NCBI GenBank assembly: GCA_944325685.1
Contig: CALVBC010000026.1
Span: 19,058 to 83,057 of the forward strand
Origin: an uncultured Erysipelotrichaceae bacterium
Lineage (GTDB): Bacteria; Bacillota_I; Bacilli_A; Erysipelotrichales; Erysipelotrichaceae
Direction of reading: 5' to 3'
Length of the DNA stretch: 64,000 nucleotides
In this document: in pieces, positions 47,251-57,057 of the stretch
Layout: each line of letters starts with the position of its first letter
Position numbering within the stretch: position 1 is the first letter of the stretch
Program-made: the position numbers and the translations under genes
The notes under the pieces: model-generated
What the model was told of the DNA's origin: nothing
The model's database searches: none
The model's input: only the letters and a program-made list of their open reading frames with translations

Positions 47251-48087
47251 CTAGAACGCTTCGATCGAATATGCACAATAGAAAGTGTCACCACTTGTGA
47301 GCTTGATGATTCCTTCCCTTTGATCAAATGGTAATTTTACTTCTTCTTCATCACCATGTGAGAACCATGGCTCGATACAGATAAATGGCGCTTTTGGTGT
47401 CCAAATACCCCAATATGGATAGCCGACAGCACTTACATGCATACCGTGTTTGCCATTTGATAAGCTGATGGTATTGCTTATAAGATCATGATAACAGATC
47501 GTTGGGAAAGTATCGAAGATATCATAGTTAAGATCGATCTTGTGATCTTTGATGAGGTCAAGTTCAGGATATCCTTCACCCTCATTTGATGAGAAGATCA
47601 ATTTATAATCTTCAAAGTTTTCACCATCATAGATCGGACATCTAAAGGCTGGATGTAAGCCAAAGCCAAAAGGCATGGTCTCTTCATCATCATTTTTGAT
47701 CCGATAAGCGATCTCAACTTTAGCATCGAAAAGTGTATATTTGACTTCCATCGTAAAGTGATAAGGATATTGACTATAAGTCGTATCATCATCCTTTAAA
47801 GAAAGCACTAAACTATTCTCGTCTTTTGATACCAATTTGAATTCACTGTAGCGGGCAAAACCGTGATTACCCATATGATATTCCTTCCCTTTGAAGACCT
47901 GTGTCTTATCATAGGTATTACCTACTTGGGGGAATAATATCGGATTGCGTTGTTTCCAATAGGTCGGATCACCATTCCAGATCCTTTCACTGTCATCTTC
48001 TTTATAGATGAAGTTATAGATCTGAGCACCATCGGTGCTGATCGTCAATTTGATCTTGTCGTTTTCTAAGATGTAGCTTTCGCTCAT
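47251..48087 (-). CDS. Aldose 1-epimerase family protein (LacX-like)
   Basis: This family interconverts sugar anomers. The 278-residue beta-sandwich protein shows RNPILFPQVGN, HMGNHGFARYSEF (catalytic His region), FGFGLHPAFRCP (second His) and APFICIEPWFS (catalytic Glu), as in LACX-type mutarotases. ATG 48087 overlaps the pduL stop as ATGA, so the two are translated together. The substrate cannot be read from the sequence. Confidence 0.88.
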   Translation of the reverse strand: MSESYILENDKIKLTISTDGAQIYNFIYKEDDSERIWNGDPTYWKQRNPILFPQVGNTYDKTQVFKGKEYHMGNHGFARYSEFKLVSKDENSLVLSLKDDDTTYSQYPYHFTMEVKYTLFDAKVEIAYRIKNDDEETMPFGFGLHPAFRCPIYDGENFEDYKLIFSSNEGEGYPELDLIKDHKIDLNYDIFDTFPTICYHDLISNTISLSNGKHGMHVSAVGYPYWGIWTPKAPFICIEPWFSHGDEEEVKLPFDQREGIIKLTSGDTFYCAYSIEAF

Positions 48088-48653
48088 TTGATGATCTCGC
48101 CTTCAGCGTTACCCTTTAAGCCAGCAGCGTTTGATTCATCAGTATCGATATGCATAGCTAAAGCGAATTTTTCTGATACTCTGATGACTGTATCGCCAAA
48201 GACTAAACTACGACCGTTACTGTCGATCTTTACTGAGACGATATCGCCATTGCTGACACCGTATTTTTCTGCATCTGCTGGTGTCATATGGATGTGTCTT
48301 TTAGCTGCGATAACTCCTTTTTCTAAGTTCACTTCACCATTAGGACCAACTAATGTGACACCATTTGTGCCTTCGATATCTCCTGATTCACGGATCATTG
48401 CTTCAACACCTAAGGCTCTGGCATCAGTGAGTGATACTTCGACTTGGGCTGCACTTCTTTCAGGCCCTAAGACTGACATCTTCATCTCACCTCTAGGCCC
48501 TTTGACGACGACCTTTTCTTCGCAAGCGAATTGGCCTGGTTGTGATAGGTATTTTTTGACCGTTAGTTCATGGTCTTCACCAAATAAAGTCTTTACTTGT
48601 TCTTTTGTTAAGTGCACGTGGCGTGCTGATGTTTCTACTAAGATCTTGTCCAT
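48084..48653 (-). CDS. pduL: PduL-type phosphate acyltransferase
   Basis: PduL converts acyl-CoA and phosphate to acyl-phosphate. The protein of about 189 residues has two PduL halves with the metal-binding His motifs SARHVHLT near the N-terminus and AAKRHIHMTP near residue 120, and a C-terminal LAMHIDTDESNAAG. No microcompartment shell genes are nearby and there is no encapsulation-type N-terminal extension, so it likely serves as the cell's phosphotransacetylase for acetate formation. AGAGG sets ATG 48653 over the upstream TTG. TATAAT at 48681-48686 provides a normal leader. Confidence 0.9.
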   Translation of the reverse strand: MDKILVETSARHVHLTKEQVKTLFGEDHELTVKKYLSQPGQFACEEKVVVKGPRGEMKMSVLGPERSAAQVEVSLTDARALGVEAMIRESGDIEGTNGVTLVGPNGEVNLEKGVIAAKRHIHMTPADAEKYGVSNGDIVSVKIDSNGRSLVFGDTVIRVSEKFALAMHIDTDESNAAGLKGNAEGEIIK

Positions 48654-48680
48654 TTTCAAATCCTCTCTTTCTTCGTTTCA

Positions 48681-48686
48681 ATTATA
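48681..48686 (-). promoter_or_regulatory. -10 element for pduL
   Basis: TATAAT on the minus strand (in TACTATAATTG) lies 27 bases before ATG 48653 and is followed by AGAGAGG. The -35 is not distinct. Confidence 0.5.
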
Positions 48687-48720
48687 GTACAAGCTTTCGA
48701 AAATTTACACGCATTGTGAC

Positions 48721-48749
48721 TTGTTTTTTTTATTTGATTATCGTACAAT
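48721..48749 (+). promoter_or_regulatory. Promoter of tRNA-Leu(UAG)
   Basis: TTGTTT (48721-48726), exactly 17 bases, TACAAT (48744-48749). The mature tRNA starts 10 bases later. Confidence 0.7.
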
Positions 48750-48759
48750 ACTAAAGCAT

Positions 48760-48842
48760 GCGCGTGTGGTGAAATTGGTAAACACGATAGACTTAGAATC
48801 TATTGCGCGAGCTTGGGGGTTCGAGTCCCTTCACGCGCACCA
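48760..48842 (+). tRNA. tRNA-Leu (anticodon UAG)
   Basis: The acceptor arms GCGCGTG and CACGCGC pair fully and CCA is encoded. The anticodon stem ATAGA/TCTAT encloses CTTAGAA, giving TAG, which reads CUA/CUN leucine codons. The long variable arm and GGTTCGAGTCC T-loop fit a class II tRNA. Confidence 0.96.
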
Positions 48843-48854
48843 TGCATTATCTAC

Positions 48855-48882
48855 AAAGCACTGATGATCCAGTGCTTTTTTC
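48855..48882 (+). terminator. Terminator of tRNA-Leu(UAG)
   Basis: AAAGCACTG - six bases - CAGTGCTTT then TTTT. It lies 12 bases after the tRNA. Confidence 0.9.
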
Positions 48883-48914
48883 TTATTTTGGGGAAAATTG
48901 GTGACATAAAACTA

Positions 48915-48936
48915 AAGTCGAGCAAATGCCCGACTT
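48915..48936 (-). terminator. Hairpin downstream of dus, minus-strand terminator
   Basis: Read on the minus strand, AAGTCGGGC and GCTCGACTT make a nine-pair stem (one G-U) with a four-base loop, followed by TAGTTTT. On the plus strand the same position is an A-C mismatch, so the minus-strand RNA is the functional one. Confidence 0.7.
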
Positions 48937-48957
48937 AAATAAGGAGATATATACTAA

Positions 48958-48987
48958 AGAGGTGATTACCTCTACACCTATATGATA
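48958..48987 (-). other. Hairpin and -10-like element downstream of dus
   Basis: AGAGGT-GATT-ACCTCT (48958-48973) is a six-pair hairpin. On the minus strand TATCAT (48987-48982) followed by ATAGGT matches the start context of the DUF2779 gene, but here GTG is followed at once by TAG. With the hairpin at 48915-48936 it could define a short RNA of about 70 bases, or simply be the dus 3' region. Confidence 0.3.
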
Positions 48988-49004
48988 ACTTGCCTGGCTT
49001 AACA

Positions 49005-49979
49005 CTAACTTAAAGATAGGATATTTTTATAATTTTCTAAGATCTCTTCAAGTTCAGCGTATGTTTCAACGAGGTTGGTCTTAGCTTTGACCTTAGTACT
49101 ATTAGGTAAGCCACTTAGATAATGCGGTGTTATCTCACGCATCATCTTCATCGCGTTTTTTTCACTGAACAGCGCACAGAGCTTTCTGGCATGCGCTAAA
49201 CACATCGCAAAGCGCGTATCGATATCGACATCATCATATGTACCTTTAGCTAATAGATCCTCTCCTTTTTTGATGAGGAAGGGGTCGCCAACTAGCGCTC
49301 TAGCGATCATGATCGCATCACAACCCGTCTCAGCTAATCTAGCCTTGATATCTTCTGGTGTTTTAATATCACCATTACCGATGACTGGGATCTTGAGATT
49401 TTCCTTCAAGACCTTGATATGATGCCAATCAGCCTTGCCTTCATACATCTGTGACCTTGTCCTTGCATGTAAGGTGATAGCTTTGACTCCGACATCTTCT
49501 AATCGCCTTGCTAGCTCAAGATAATTCATATCATCCAATGTACTTCCTAGACGCATCTTGACTGTCACTGGTTTTTTGACATTTTCCACGATCGCCTTGG
49601 TTATTTCAACAGCTCGATCCGGATCTTTCATTAGGCCACTACCAGCACCAGTCTTGACGACTTTTGGTACAGGGCAACCCATATTGATGTCGATGATATC
49701 AGCATTGGTATTTTGATCTAGATAGATAGCTGCTTCACGCATCGAGCCTACATCACTGCCGAATAATTGGACCGCGACCTTGTGATAGCGGTCATCGATA
49801 TCACACATCTTAAGTGTCTTCTCATTGCGATAGACGATGGCTTTATCCGAGACCATCTCGGTATAGACAAGCTCAGCACCATTTTCAAACAAGATCTCAC
49901 GAAATGCAGCATTAGATATGCCCGCCATCGGTCCGGCGACGATCTTGGAGTTTATCGTGATATCACCGATCTTGAACAT
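49005..49979 (-). CDS. dus: tRNA-dihydrouridine synthase (DusB-type)
   Basis: Dus enzymes reduce uridines in the tRNA D-loop using FMN. The 324-residue protein has VAGPMAGISNAAFREI, DINMGCPVPKVVKTGAGSGLM (the catalytic Cys region), VTVKMRLG, TLHARTRSQMYEGKADW and IGNGDIKTPED, FMN-binding blocks of DusB. It overlaps hslO by 17 bases and lacks a clear ribosome site, so translation is likely coupled. It is the last gene of the tilS-hpt-ftsH-hslO-dus run, an order also found in B. subtilis. Confidence 0.95.
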   Translation of the reverse strand: MFKIGDITINSKIVAGPMAGISNAAFREILFENGAELVYTEMVSDKAIVYRNEKTLKMCDIDDRYHKVAVQLFGSDVGSMREAAIYLDQNTNADIIDINMGCPVPKVVKTGAGSGLMKDPDRAVEITKAIVENVKKPVTVKMRLGSTLDDMNYLELARRLEDVGVKAITLHARTRSQMYEGKADWHHIKVLKENLKIPVIGNGDIKTPEDIKARLAETGCDAIMIARALVGDPFLIKKGEDLLAKGTYDDVDIDTRFAMCLAHARKLCALFSEKNAMKMMREITPHYLSGLPNSTKVKAKTNLVETYAELEEILENYKNILSLS

Positions 49980-50841
49980 GACTTTGATATGCTATGATGT
50001 CATCTTTTTTAAAGCGATAGATCTTATCGCAGAATTCACATTTGATCACGATCTCTTCGTCCTCTAAGATCTCATCGAGATCTTCTTTCTTTAGGGTCAT
50101 AAGACCCCTTAAAAAACGCTCTTCATTACAATCACAATGATAACGTAGCTCTTGTCTTTTTAAGATCTTGACGTCGCTAAAATACATCTTGACGATCTCT
50201 TCGATCGTAAGGCCTTCACTTAATAGTGACGAGATCGGGCGCATCTTTTTTTGGATCGCTTCAAGATATTCGATATCTTCTTCGGTATGTCCTGGCAAAA
50301 GCTCGGCGATCAGGGCACCAGCAGCCTTTGGTGTATGATCGACATCGACAAGTACACCAACACTTACAAGCGAAGGCACTTGCTCAGACATCGCAAAGTA
50401 ATAAGCGAAGTCGTCACCGATCTCCCCTGTTTGTAAGGCGACTTGTGATGAAAATGGCTCAGTAAGTCCACTGAAGCGTGAGACCTTTAAATAACCATCT
50501 GTCCCAACTGCTAAGCCAACAGCTAATTTATTTGAATCGTTGTATTTTAGATAGATAGAAGGATCACTTACATATCCTTTGATATCACCACTACTTTTAG
50601 CTTCGACAAAGATCTGACCGATCGGGCCATGGCCATCGATCTGTACTTGGATCTTCTCATCGCTTTCTTTGATATCCATCGCCATAAGTGCACTGATTGA
50701 CATCACCCTACCTAAGGCAGCGGTCGCCGTTGGGAAGGTGTCATGGATCTTTTGTGCATAAGTGACGATATCTTTACTATCGCACGCAAGGATGCGGATA
50801 TTATGATCTTCGATCATTCCTCTTATTCCATAACTATTCAT
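49963..50841 (-). CDS. hslO: Redox-activated chaperone Hsp33
   Basis: Hsp33 becomes an active holdase when oxidants release zinc from its C-terminal cysteines. The 292-residue protein has the N-terminal domain with FPTATAALGRVMSISALMA and the zinc-switch cysteines CDCNEERF and CEFCDKIY (CxC and CxxC). AAGGAG lies six bases before the start. It is 25 bases downstream of ftsH; coaX, which sits between them in B. subtilis, is missing. Confidence 0.96.
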   Translation of the reverse strand: MNSYGIRGMIEDHNIRILACDSKDIVTYAQKIHDTFPTATAALGRVMSISALMAMDIKESDEKIQVQIDGHGPIGQIFVEAKSSGDIKGYVSDPSIYLKYNDSNKLAVGLAVGTDGYLKVSRFSGLTEPFSSQVALQTGEIGDDFAYYFAMSEQVPSLVSVGVLVDVDHTPKAAGALIAELLPGHTEEDIEYLEAIQKKMRPISSLLSEGLTIEEIVKMYFSDVKILKRQELRYHCDCNEERFLRGLMTLKKEDLDEILEDEEIVIKCEFCDKIYRFKKDDIIAYQSHVQDR

Positions 50842-50866
50842 ATCTTACTCCTTAAAAGAAGCTGAA

Positions 50867-52741
50867 TCATTCAGCTTCCTCTTGTTTAACTAATTTACCA
50901 TCTTTGACGATAAGTTTATCAGCCAAGATGTCACTTATCTCTTCAGCCGTCAGCGTCTCATTGACGATCAGGGCTTCAGCGATCTTGATGAGATCGTCTT
51001 TGTGCTCATTGATGATCGCTGTCGCTTTATTATGACATAAGTCGATGATCTTTCTGACCTCTTGATCGATCTCGAAGGCGACCTGTGATGAGACATTGCT
51101 CGGTGAGTTATAATCACGACCTAAGAAAACGCTCTGTGATCCATGGTCATACATGACTGGTCCAAGATCGCTCATACCATAATGGGTGACCATATCTTTA
51201 GCTAGTTTTGTCGCACTATCGATATCACCACTTGCACCAGTCGTGATGTCATCAAAGAAGATCTCTTCTGCACATCTACCGCCCATATATGATGTTATCG
51301 TATCGAGAAGCTCATTTTTGGTATTCAAGATACGCTCTTTTCTTGGCGTGATGAGGTTATATCCACCGGCATTTCCACGGGGGATGATCGTGACCTTTTG
51401 AACGATCGCGCCATCTGGCAAGTTTAGACCGACGATCGCATGACCTGCCTCATGGTAAGCGACAAGCTTCTTGGTCCTTTCATCATATGTCCGACTCTTT
51501 TTCGCTGGGCCCATCATGACCCTATCGATCGCTTCATCGATATGTTCAGTCGTGATGATCTCTTTATTTTCTCTAACAGCTAAGATCGCTGCTTCATTCA
51601 AGACATTTTCTAGATCTGCACCACTAAAGCCAGGTGTTCGGCTTGCAAGGGCCTCTAGATTGACATCATCGGCAATGTGTTTATTACGCGCGTGGACACG
51701 CAAGATCGCTTCTCTTCCCTTCTTATCTGGTAAAGATACAGTGATCTGACGGTCAAAACGACCAGGTCTGAGTAATGCTGGATCCAAGACATCCGGTCTA
51801 TTGGTCGCTGCGATGACGACGATACCGTTATTGTCTTGCATACCATCCATTTCAACTAGTAATTGGTTCAAGGTCTGTTCACGTTCATCGTGGCCACCAC
51901 CCATACCAGCACCACGTTGACGACCGACCGCATCGATCTCATCGATGAAGATCATACAAGGTGCAGTCTGTTTAGCTCTTTTGAACATATCACGGACACG
52001 GCTAGCACCGACACCGACAAACATCTCAACGAAGTCAGAACCTGATATCGAATAGAATGGAACATCAGCTTCACCTGCGACAGCCTTAGCTAGTAAGGTC
52101 TTACCGGTACCAGGTGAACCGACCATGAGGATACCTTTTGGGATACGGGCACCCATCTTGGCAAATTTCCTTGGCGTCTTGAGATATTCGATGATCTCCG
52201 CCATCTCTTCCTTCTCTTCATCACATCCAGCAACATCGGCAAAGCGTACTTTGATGTCGTTTTCTAGGCGCGCTCTTGATTTAGAGAAATCAAAGGCTTG
52301 CTTATTAGCACCACCGCCATTGAAGCTCTTGATCATGATATAACCAAAGACGACAAATAGGATAAGTGGTAATAAATTCGTCAATAAGTCGATGAAGACA
52401 TTTGATTCATTCGCATCGCTGATCGTGATCTGTTCACTTTGCGATGCATCAAGACGGACCATCACATCATCGACGATGCTTTCGGTATTAGGGACCGTGG
52501 TGACGAAATTACGTTCAGTACCATCTTGTGCGATATAGACACCACTGATATCGGCTGTATTGTAGTCCACAGAAACATTGGCCGATTTGATCTCACCACT
52601 ATCTAGTAAGGTATTGAATGCACCATAGCTCAATTGATCAGTCCTGTTGCCACTTGGATTCATAAAAGCCAGTGACAGGATAAAGATGATCACCACTAGA
52701 TATGGTAACGAGTATATGAATTTGTTTCGATTATTTGGCAT
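50867..52741 (-). CDS. ftsH: Membrane AAA+ zinc protease FtsH
   Basis: FtsH extracts and degrades membrane and regulatory proteins. The 624-residue chain has two membrane helices (about residues 8-27 and 112-132) around an extracytoplasmic domain, an AAA+ domain with [32 protein letters not shown] and the SRH, and the protease domain with HEAGH. Length and order are standard. AAGGAG precedes the start, 11 bases after hpt. Confidence 0.98.
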   Translation of the reverse strand: MPNNRNKFIYSLPYLVVIIFILSLAFMNPSGNRTDQLSYGAFNTLLDSGEIKSANVSVDYNTADISGVYIAQDGTERNFVTTVPNTESIVDDVMVRLDASQSEQITISDANESNVFIDLLTNLLPLILFVVFGYIMIKSFNGGGANKQAFDFSKSRARLENDIKVRFADVAGCDEEKEEMAEIIEYLKTPRKFAKMGARIPKGILMVGSPGTGKTLLAKAVAGEADVPFYSISGSDFVEMFVGVGASRVRDMFKRAKQTAPCMIFIDEIDAVGRQRGAGMGGGHDEREQTLNQLLVEMDGMQDNNGIVVIAATNRPDVLDPALLRPGRFDRQITVSLPDKKGREAILRVHARNKHIADDVNLEALASRTPGFSGADLENVLNEAAILAVRENKEIITTEHIDEAIDRVMMGPAKKSRTYDERTKKLVAYHEAGHAIVGLNLPDGAIVQKVTIIPRGNAGGYNLITPRKERILNTKNELLDTITSYMGGRCAEEIFFDDITTGASGDIDSATKLAKDMVTHYGMSDLGPVMYDHGSQSVFLGRDYNSPSNVSSQVAFEIDQEVRKIIDLCHNKATAIINEHKDDLIKIAEALIVNETLTAEEISDILADKLIVKDGKLVKQEEAE

Positions 52742-52752
52742 TTATAGACTCC

Positions 52753-53286
52753 TTAATAACACTCCTTCTTTAAAACGCCGACAAATGGCAAGTTGCGATA
52801 TTTTTGGTTGTAGTCTAAGCCGAATCCTACTAAAAAACGATTCGGTACGACAAAGCCGACGTAATCGCCTTCAACGTCCTCAGTTAAACGCCCTTCTGGC
52901 TTATCTAATAAAGTAGCCACCTTGACGCTCTTTGCCCCTTTAGAATACAAGATCTCAATGACCTTCTTTAAGGTCTTACCTGTATCGATGATATCTTCAA
53001 CAATGATCAGATCATCATCTTTGACCGAGTTCTCTAGGTCTTTATTGATCCTGACATCACCCGTCGATTCTGTCCCTTCATAACTTGAGACATCCATGAA
53101 ATCGATCTCGAGATCGACAGTGATATGTTTCATCAGTTCAGCTAAAAATGGGACTGAACCCTTTAGTAATCCAACTAAGATCGGCCTTTTACCTTGATAG
53201 TCCTCACTGATCTTAGCTCCGATCTCCTTAGCTCTTTTGATGATCTCTTCTTCACTGATCAAGATCTCTTCGATATCAGCATGCAT
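52753..53286 (-). CDS. hpt: Hypoxanthine phosphoribosyltransferase
   Basis: It salvages hypoxanthine or guanine with PRPP to make IMP or GMP. The 177-residue protein has the PRPP-binding motif LIIVEDIIDTGKTL, an N-terminal LVGLLKGSVPFLAEL, and FVVPNRFLVGFGLDYNQKYRNLPF near the C-terminus. GGAGG lies 11 bases upstream of ATG 53286 and partly inside the end of tilS. tilS-hpt-ftsH order is conserved. Confidence 0.96.
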   Translation of the reverse strand: MHADIEEILISEEEIIKRAKEIGAKISEDYQGKRPILVGLLKGSVPFLAELMKHITVDLEIDFMDVSSYEGTESTGDVRINKDLENSVKDDDLIIVEDIIDTGKTLKKVIEILYSKGAKSVKVATLLDKPEGRLTEDVEGDYVGFVVPNRFLVGFGLDYNQKYRNLPFVGVLKKECY

Positions 53287-53289
53287 ATC

Positions 53290-54501
53290 TTATCTATCCT
53301 CCATATTGCCGTATTGTATCATAAAAAAGTTTGGTTTTATAGAATAATGTGCTTTATTTGGACCAATGCCTGGCACAAAGATGACCTCACCGTGTTTATC
53401 TAATACTACAGGCCAATACTGACGCCTGTGTTTTGGGATCTTGTGATCGATAAAAAAGCGACTGAGCTTTTTTGTCCCATATGACATCTTGATCTTATCA
53501 CCAGGTCGAAAATTACGGATCGTGATCGGAAAGTCAGCTTCGTTTAATGTCGCTTGATGAAAACGATCAGCTTCCTTTACTAGGCTATAATACGACTTAT
53601 CATCTAACATCAAATGATCATAGCTATAACAATAATCTGGATCGTATTTGCGGATATAGATCATATCTTGATACTTTTCGATGAGCTTATCCTTTATCTT
53701 GAAGTAAAGATCATCTGCTTTAAGCATCTTATCCTTTAGATCATTTAATTGGCCCTTACTTAATAGTTCATCGATCTTAAAGCGCCAAAAAGTGTCTTTA
53801 TCGATGATATCTAGATATTCACTAAAGCGATAAGTGTCTTTTTGATAGCGTATCTTGATCATATTGAGATATCGGTCACGGCTTTCGTTTATCTTTTCGA
53901 CCTTTTGATAGAGTTTTAATTTTTCAAGATAGGATAGATCATCGATATAGTGGTGCCTAATGAAATTGCGATGATAGTCGTCGGTGAGATTTGATTCATC
54001 GATGCCATAGCTTAGCGCATTATTGATACAATACGCTTCTAAATACCTCTTTGGATATAATATCAGTGGTCGATAGATCGTAAGATCTTTATATTTAGCT
54101 ATCTTCGCAATGCCAAAATGCATATGCGATGATCTTCTTTCCACCTGCATGATAAACGTCTCGATATAGTCATCCAATTGATGCGCTAAAAAGACCTTAT
54201 CTGTACCGTATTTTTTAGCTACTTCACTATAAAAAGCATAGCGCACATCACGTGCCCACTTTTGAAAGTTCATTTTTTCATCATGTACCGGCTCTAGCTT
54301 TTCAAAGGCTAGATCATGATCTCGGCAATAATCCCTCACGATCTTTTCATCACGATCAGCCGTTTCCCTTTTTTTATAGTTCACATGGGCGACGACGATC
54401 TTAAAGCCTTGTCGATATAATAGATCTAATAGGGCCATTGAATCAGGGCCACCAGATACGCCGATGATGATAACTTCTTTATCCTTATCCATCTTCCTCA
54501 T
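53290..54501 (-). CDS. tilS: tRNA(Ile)-lysidine synthetase
   Basis: TilS changes the CAU anticodon wobble C of tRNA-Ile2 to lysidine so that it reads AUA. The 403-residue protein has the PP-loop VSGGPDSMALLDLL, AHVNYKKRETADRD, FLAHQLDDYIETF and a C-terminal domain with FRPGDKIKMSYGTKKLSRFFIDHKIP. Start ATG 54501 follows a terminator; ATG 54492 (MDKDKE) is an alternative. A lone T-rich region precedes it and there is no convincing ribosome site. Confidence 0.93.
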   Translation of the reverse strand: MRKMDKDKEVIIIGVSGGPDSMALLDLLYRQGFKIVVAHVNYKKRETADRDEKIVRDYCRDHDLAFEKLEPVHDEKMNFQKWARDVRYAFYSEVAKKYGTDKVFLAHQLDDYIETFIMQVERRSSHMHFGIAKIAKYKDLTIYRPLILYPKRYLEAYCINNALSYGIDESNLTDDYHRNFIRHHYIDDLSYLEKLKLYQKVEKINESRDRYLNMIKIRYQKDTYRFSEYLDIIDKDTFWRFKIDELLSKGQLNDLKDKMLKADDLYFKIKDKLIEKYQDMIYIRKYDPDYCYSYDHLMLDDKSYYSLVKEADRFHQATLNEADFPITIRNFRPGDKIKMSYGTKKLSRFFIDHKIPKHRRQYWPVVLDKHGEVIFVPGIGPNKAHYSIKPNFFMIQYGNMEDR

Positions 54502-54509
54502 CTTATTAA

Positions 54510-54533
54510 AAGGCAGTCATCTATGACCACCTT
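54510..54533 (-). terminator. Terminator after ychF
   Basis: On the minus strand AAGGTGGTCA - TAGA - TGACTGCCTT is a ten-pair stem with two wobble pairs, then TTAAT. It lies between ychF and tilS. Confidence 0.7.
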
Positions 54534-54539
54534 GTTTCA

Positions 54540-55640
54540 TCAAACATTGAATCTAAAATGCATGATATCGCCATCTTGGGCAACATAATCCTTGCCTTCA
54601 AGGCGCAATTTGCCAGCCTCTTTGAGCTTAGCTTCGTTTTTATAGGTCATGATATCATCGTAGGTGAAGACCTCCGCTTTGATAAAGCCCTTTTGGAAGT
54701 CACTGTGGATGATACCAGCGCATTCTGGTGCCGTCATCCCATCCTTGAAAGTCCAACCTCGACATTCATCACTACCGACCGTAAAGAAGGTCTTAAGTCC
54801 TAAGATCTTGTATGCCTTTAAGATGAGTTCATCAAGGCCTGAGTGGTGGATACCAAGATCTTCTAAGAATGCGGTCTTCTCTTCTTTGTCTAAGCCACTT
54901 AGATCCTCTTCGATCTTAGCGCTGATCGCTACGACCTCATTGCCTTGAGCACTAGCTAATTCCTTGACCTTTACATAGTAAGGATTACTATCTGGATCAT
55001 TGATATCATCTTCTTTGACGTTGGCGATATAGATGACTGGTTTGATACACAATAGGTTTAAAGTCTTAAGATAGCTATATTCTTCTTTAGAGAAGTCATC
55101 AGCCTTTAAAAGCCTTCCTTCATCTAATTCCTTTTTGACCTTTTTCAAGATCGTATATTCAAATAAAGCTTCTTTATCTTTGGTTTGAGCTTTCTTTTCT
55201 ACTTTGCCGATCCGATTCTCCACAGTATTGAGATCAGCCATGATCAGTTCATAGTTGATGATCTCGATATCCCTGATCGGATCCACCGTATCATAGACGT
55301 GACTGATATCATTGTCTTCAAAACATCTGACGACATGACATATCGCATCGACTTCCCGGATATTAGCCAAAAACTTATTACCTAAGCCCTCACCTTTACT
55401 AGCTCCTTTGACAAGGCCAGCGATATCGGTGAATTCAAAGGTCGTAAAGATAGTCCTTTGTGGTTGATATAATTCACTCAAAGCGATCAAACGCTCGTCC
55501 TTGACTTCGACGACACCGACGTTTGGTTCGATCGTCGCAAACGGATAATTAGCCGCCTCGACGCGCGAATTGGTTATCGCATTGAAAAGTGTTGATTTGC
55601 CGACATTTGGTAAGCCGACGATCCCTGCTTGTAAACTCAT
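54540..55640 (-). CDS. ychF: YchF/OLA1-type translation-associated ATPase
   Basis: YchF is a TRAFAC-class P-loop protein that binds ribosomes and prefers ATP. The 366-residue protein begins AGIVGLPNVGKSTLFNAIT, has a coiled-coil insertion (NTVENRIGKVEKKAQTKDKE region near residue 135), DIAGLVKGASKGEGLGNKFLA and a TGS domain ending YVAQDGDIMHFRFNV. The NVGKS P-loop and altered G4 motif fit YchF. AGAGG lies upstream of the start, inside the end of the preceding membrane-protein gene. Confidence 0.97.
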   Translation of the reverse strand: MSLQAGIVGLPNVGKSTLFNAITNSRVEAANYPFATIEPNVGVVEVKDERLIALSELYQPQRTIFTTFEFTDIAGLVKGASKGEGLGNKFLANIREVDAICHVVRCFEDNDISHVYDTVDPIRDIEIINYELIMADLNTVENRIGKVEKKAQTKDKEALFEYTILKKVKKELDEGRLLKADDFSKEEYSYLKTLNLLCIKPVIYIANVKEDDINDPDSNPYYVKVKELASAQGNEVVAISAKIEEDLSGLDKEEKTAFLEDLGIHHSGLDELILKAYKILGLKTFFTVGSDECRGWTFKDGMTAPECAGIIHSDFQKGFIKAEVFTYDDIMTYKNEAKLKEAGKLRLEGKDYVAQDGDIMHFRFNV

Positions 55641-55645
55641 AGACC

Positions 55646-56188
55646 TTACCTCTTATTTCCGGTGCTTATTCTAGCATAATCAAGCTCGATGATTAAAGTG
55701 ATTGTGATCATAGCTGTTAGATAGATGACTTCCATAAATCCATTGACGCCAAAAAAGTAAAGATATAAGCCTAATATGAAGACAAGTATTGCACCCATGA
55801 CCTTAAAGAGGATATCTGATAGTCTACGATCATATATCCGATAGTGAAATAAGATGTATACATATGTTATCGTCAGACCGAAAAAGCCGATATAGGCAAG
55901 TAAGACATGGATGTCACTCATGATGGCAAGATCGATATCGTATGGGATGATGGTCGCTAATATGATCGATATCAGCGCGATGATCGAAGCTTTATGATCG
56001 ATCATTTTAAAGACATGATAGACGCATATTCCATAGCTTAGTGCAAATAGCCAAAGGCGTATAAGGTAAAAAAGATCAGAAGTCGATCCTGAGATATTGC
56101 CTTTAAAAAGATCAGCCCCGATAAAGAGACTGATCATACTGATGTAGGTTACAAGATAGATGATGATCCTATTTAGCCTTAGCTTCAT
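55646..56188 (-). CDS. Six-helix membrane protein of unknown function
   Basis: The 180-residue protein is almost entirely hydrophobic, with about six predicted helices (first at residues 8-27, last near 155-172) and few charged loops. I recognise no family. It overlaps udp by 20 bases and ends 5 bases before ychF, so it is part of the udp-ychF transcript. Possible roles in transport or membrane maintenance cannot be told from sequence. Confidence 0.7.
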   Translation of the reverse strand: MKLRLNRIIIYLVTYISMISLFIGADLFKGNISGSTSDLFYLIRLWLFALSYGICVYHVFKMIDHKASIIALISIILATIIPYDIDLAIMSDIHVLLAYIGFFGLTITYVYILFHYRIYDRRLSDILFKVMGAILVFILGLYLYFFGVNGFMEVIYLTAMITITLIIELDYARISTGNKR

Positions 56189-56948
56189 CGATCAAGATCT
56201 TCAAAGCGGCGATCGCTGTTTTGATCGCATCTTCAGTATCATGAGCTTGGGTATTAGAAAGACCAGCCTTAGCTCTCTCTTGATTGGCGACGGTCAAAAA
56301 GATCGAACCGACCCTGACATGGAGATAGCTTGCGACCACAAATAAAGCCGCTGATTCCATCTCACTAGCCTTAGTACCCAATTTGACCCAGGCATCCCAC
56401 TTGTTTAAAAGCTCGTGGCTATTAGGCAAGGTCTCAGGACGATGTTGGCCATAGAAGGAGTCCTTGCATTGGACGATACCAGTATGATAACGTTTGCCTG
56501 ATTCTTTAGCAGCTTTGACTAACGCATTGACCACATCAAGATCAGCGACCGCTGGGAATTCGATCGGCGCATATTCCTTTGATGTACCTTCAAAGCGGAT
56601 CGCCCCAGTAGCGATGACTAAGTCACCACCCATGACATCGATATCCATACCACCACATGTACCGACCCTAATAAAGGTCTTAGCTCCGCATTTAACGAGC
56701 TCTTCTAAAGCGATCGATGCGCTAGGACCACCGATCCCTGTTGAAGTGACTGATACCTTAGTGCCATTTAAATAACCAGTGTAGGTGACAAATTCCCTTG
56801 AATCACCAACTAGCTTTGCATCGTCAAAATATTTGGCGATCTTTTCGCAGCGTTTAGGATCACCTGGCAATATGACATATTCACCGACATCACCTTTACC
56901 GACACCGATGTGATATTCTTTTCCTGAACCTTCTGTATAATCGATCAT
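56169..56948 (-). CDS. udp: Uridine phosphorylase
   Basis: It splits uridine with phosphate into uracil and ribose 1-phosphate. The 259-residue protein has [50 protein letters not shown] and [13 protein letters not shown], and the substrate-contact [12 protein letters not shown]. The GGPSASIA block and CKDSFYG region favour Udp over purine-nucleoside phosphorylase DeoD. AAAGGTGG lies upstream. It starts a transcript with a membrane-protein gene and ychF. Confidence 0.92.
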   Translation of the reverse strand: MIDYTEGSGKEYHIGVGKGDVGEYVILPGDPKRCEKIAKYFDDAKLVGDSREFVTYTGYLNGTKVSVTSTGIGGPSASIALEELVKCGAKTFIRVGTCGGMDIDVMGGDLVIATGAIRFEGTSKEYAPIEFPAVADLDVVNALVKAAKESGKRYHTGIVQCKDSFYGQHRPETLPNSHELLNKWDAWVKLGTKASEMESAALFVVASYLHVRVGSIFLTVANQERAKAGLSNTQAHDTEDAIKTAIAALKILIDEAKAK

Positions 56949-57014
56949 TTATGTATCCACCTTTCTTTATAATCTAATGATAATAGACTTTATTAAAAAA
57001 TCAAAGAAAATAAT

Positions 57015-57043
57015 TTGCGTAATGTCGATAAATATTGTAGAAT
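57015..57043 (+). promoter_or_regulatory. Promoter of tRNA-Glu/tRNA-Trp
   Basis: TTGCGT (57015-57020), 17 bases, TAGAAT (57038-57043). The first tRNA begins 15 bases later. Confidence 0.72.
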
Positions 57044-57057
57044 TACAAAGCTTAGTT

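Noticed and set aside
56169..56948. Purine-nucleoside phosphorylase DeoD
   Set aside because: The [12 protein letters not shown] and CKDSFYG segments match uridine phosphorylase better than DeoD.
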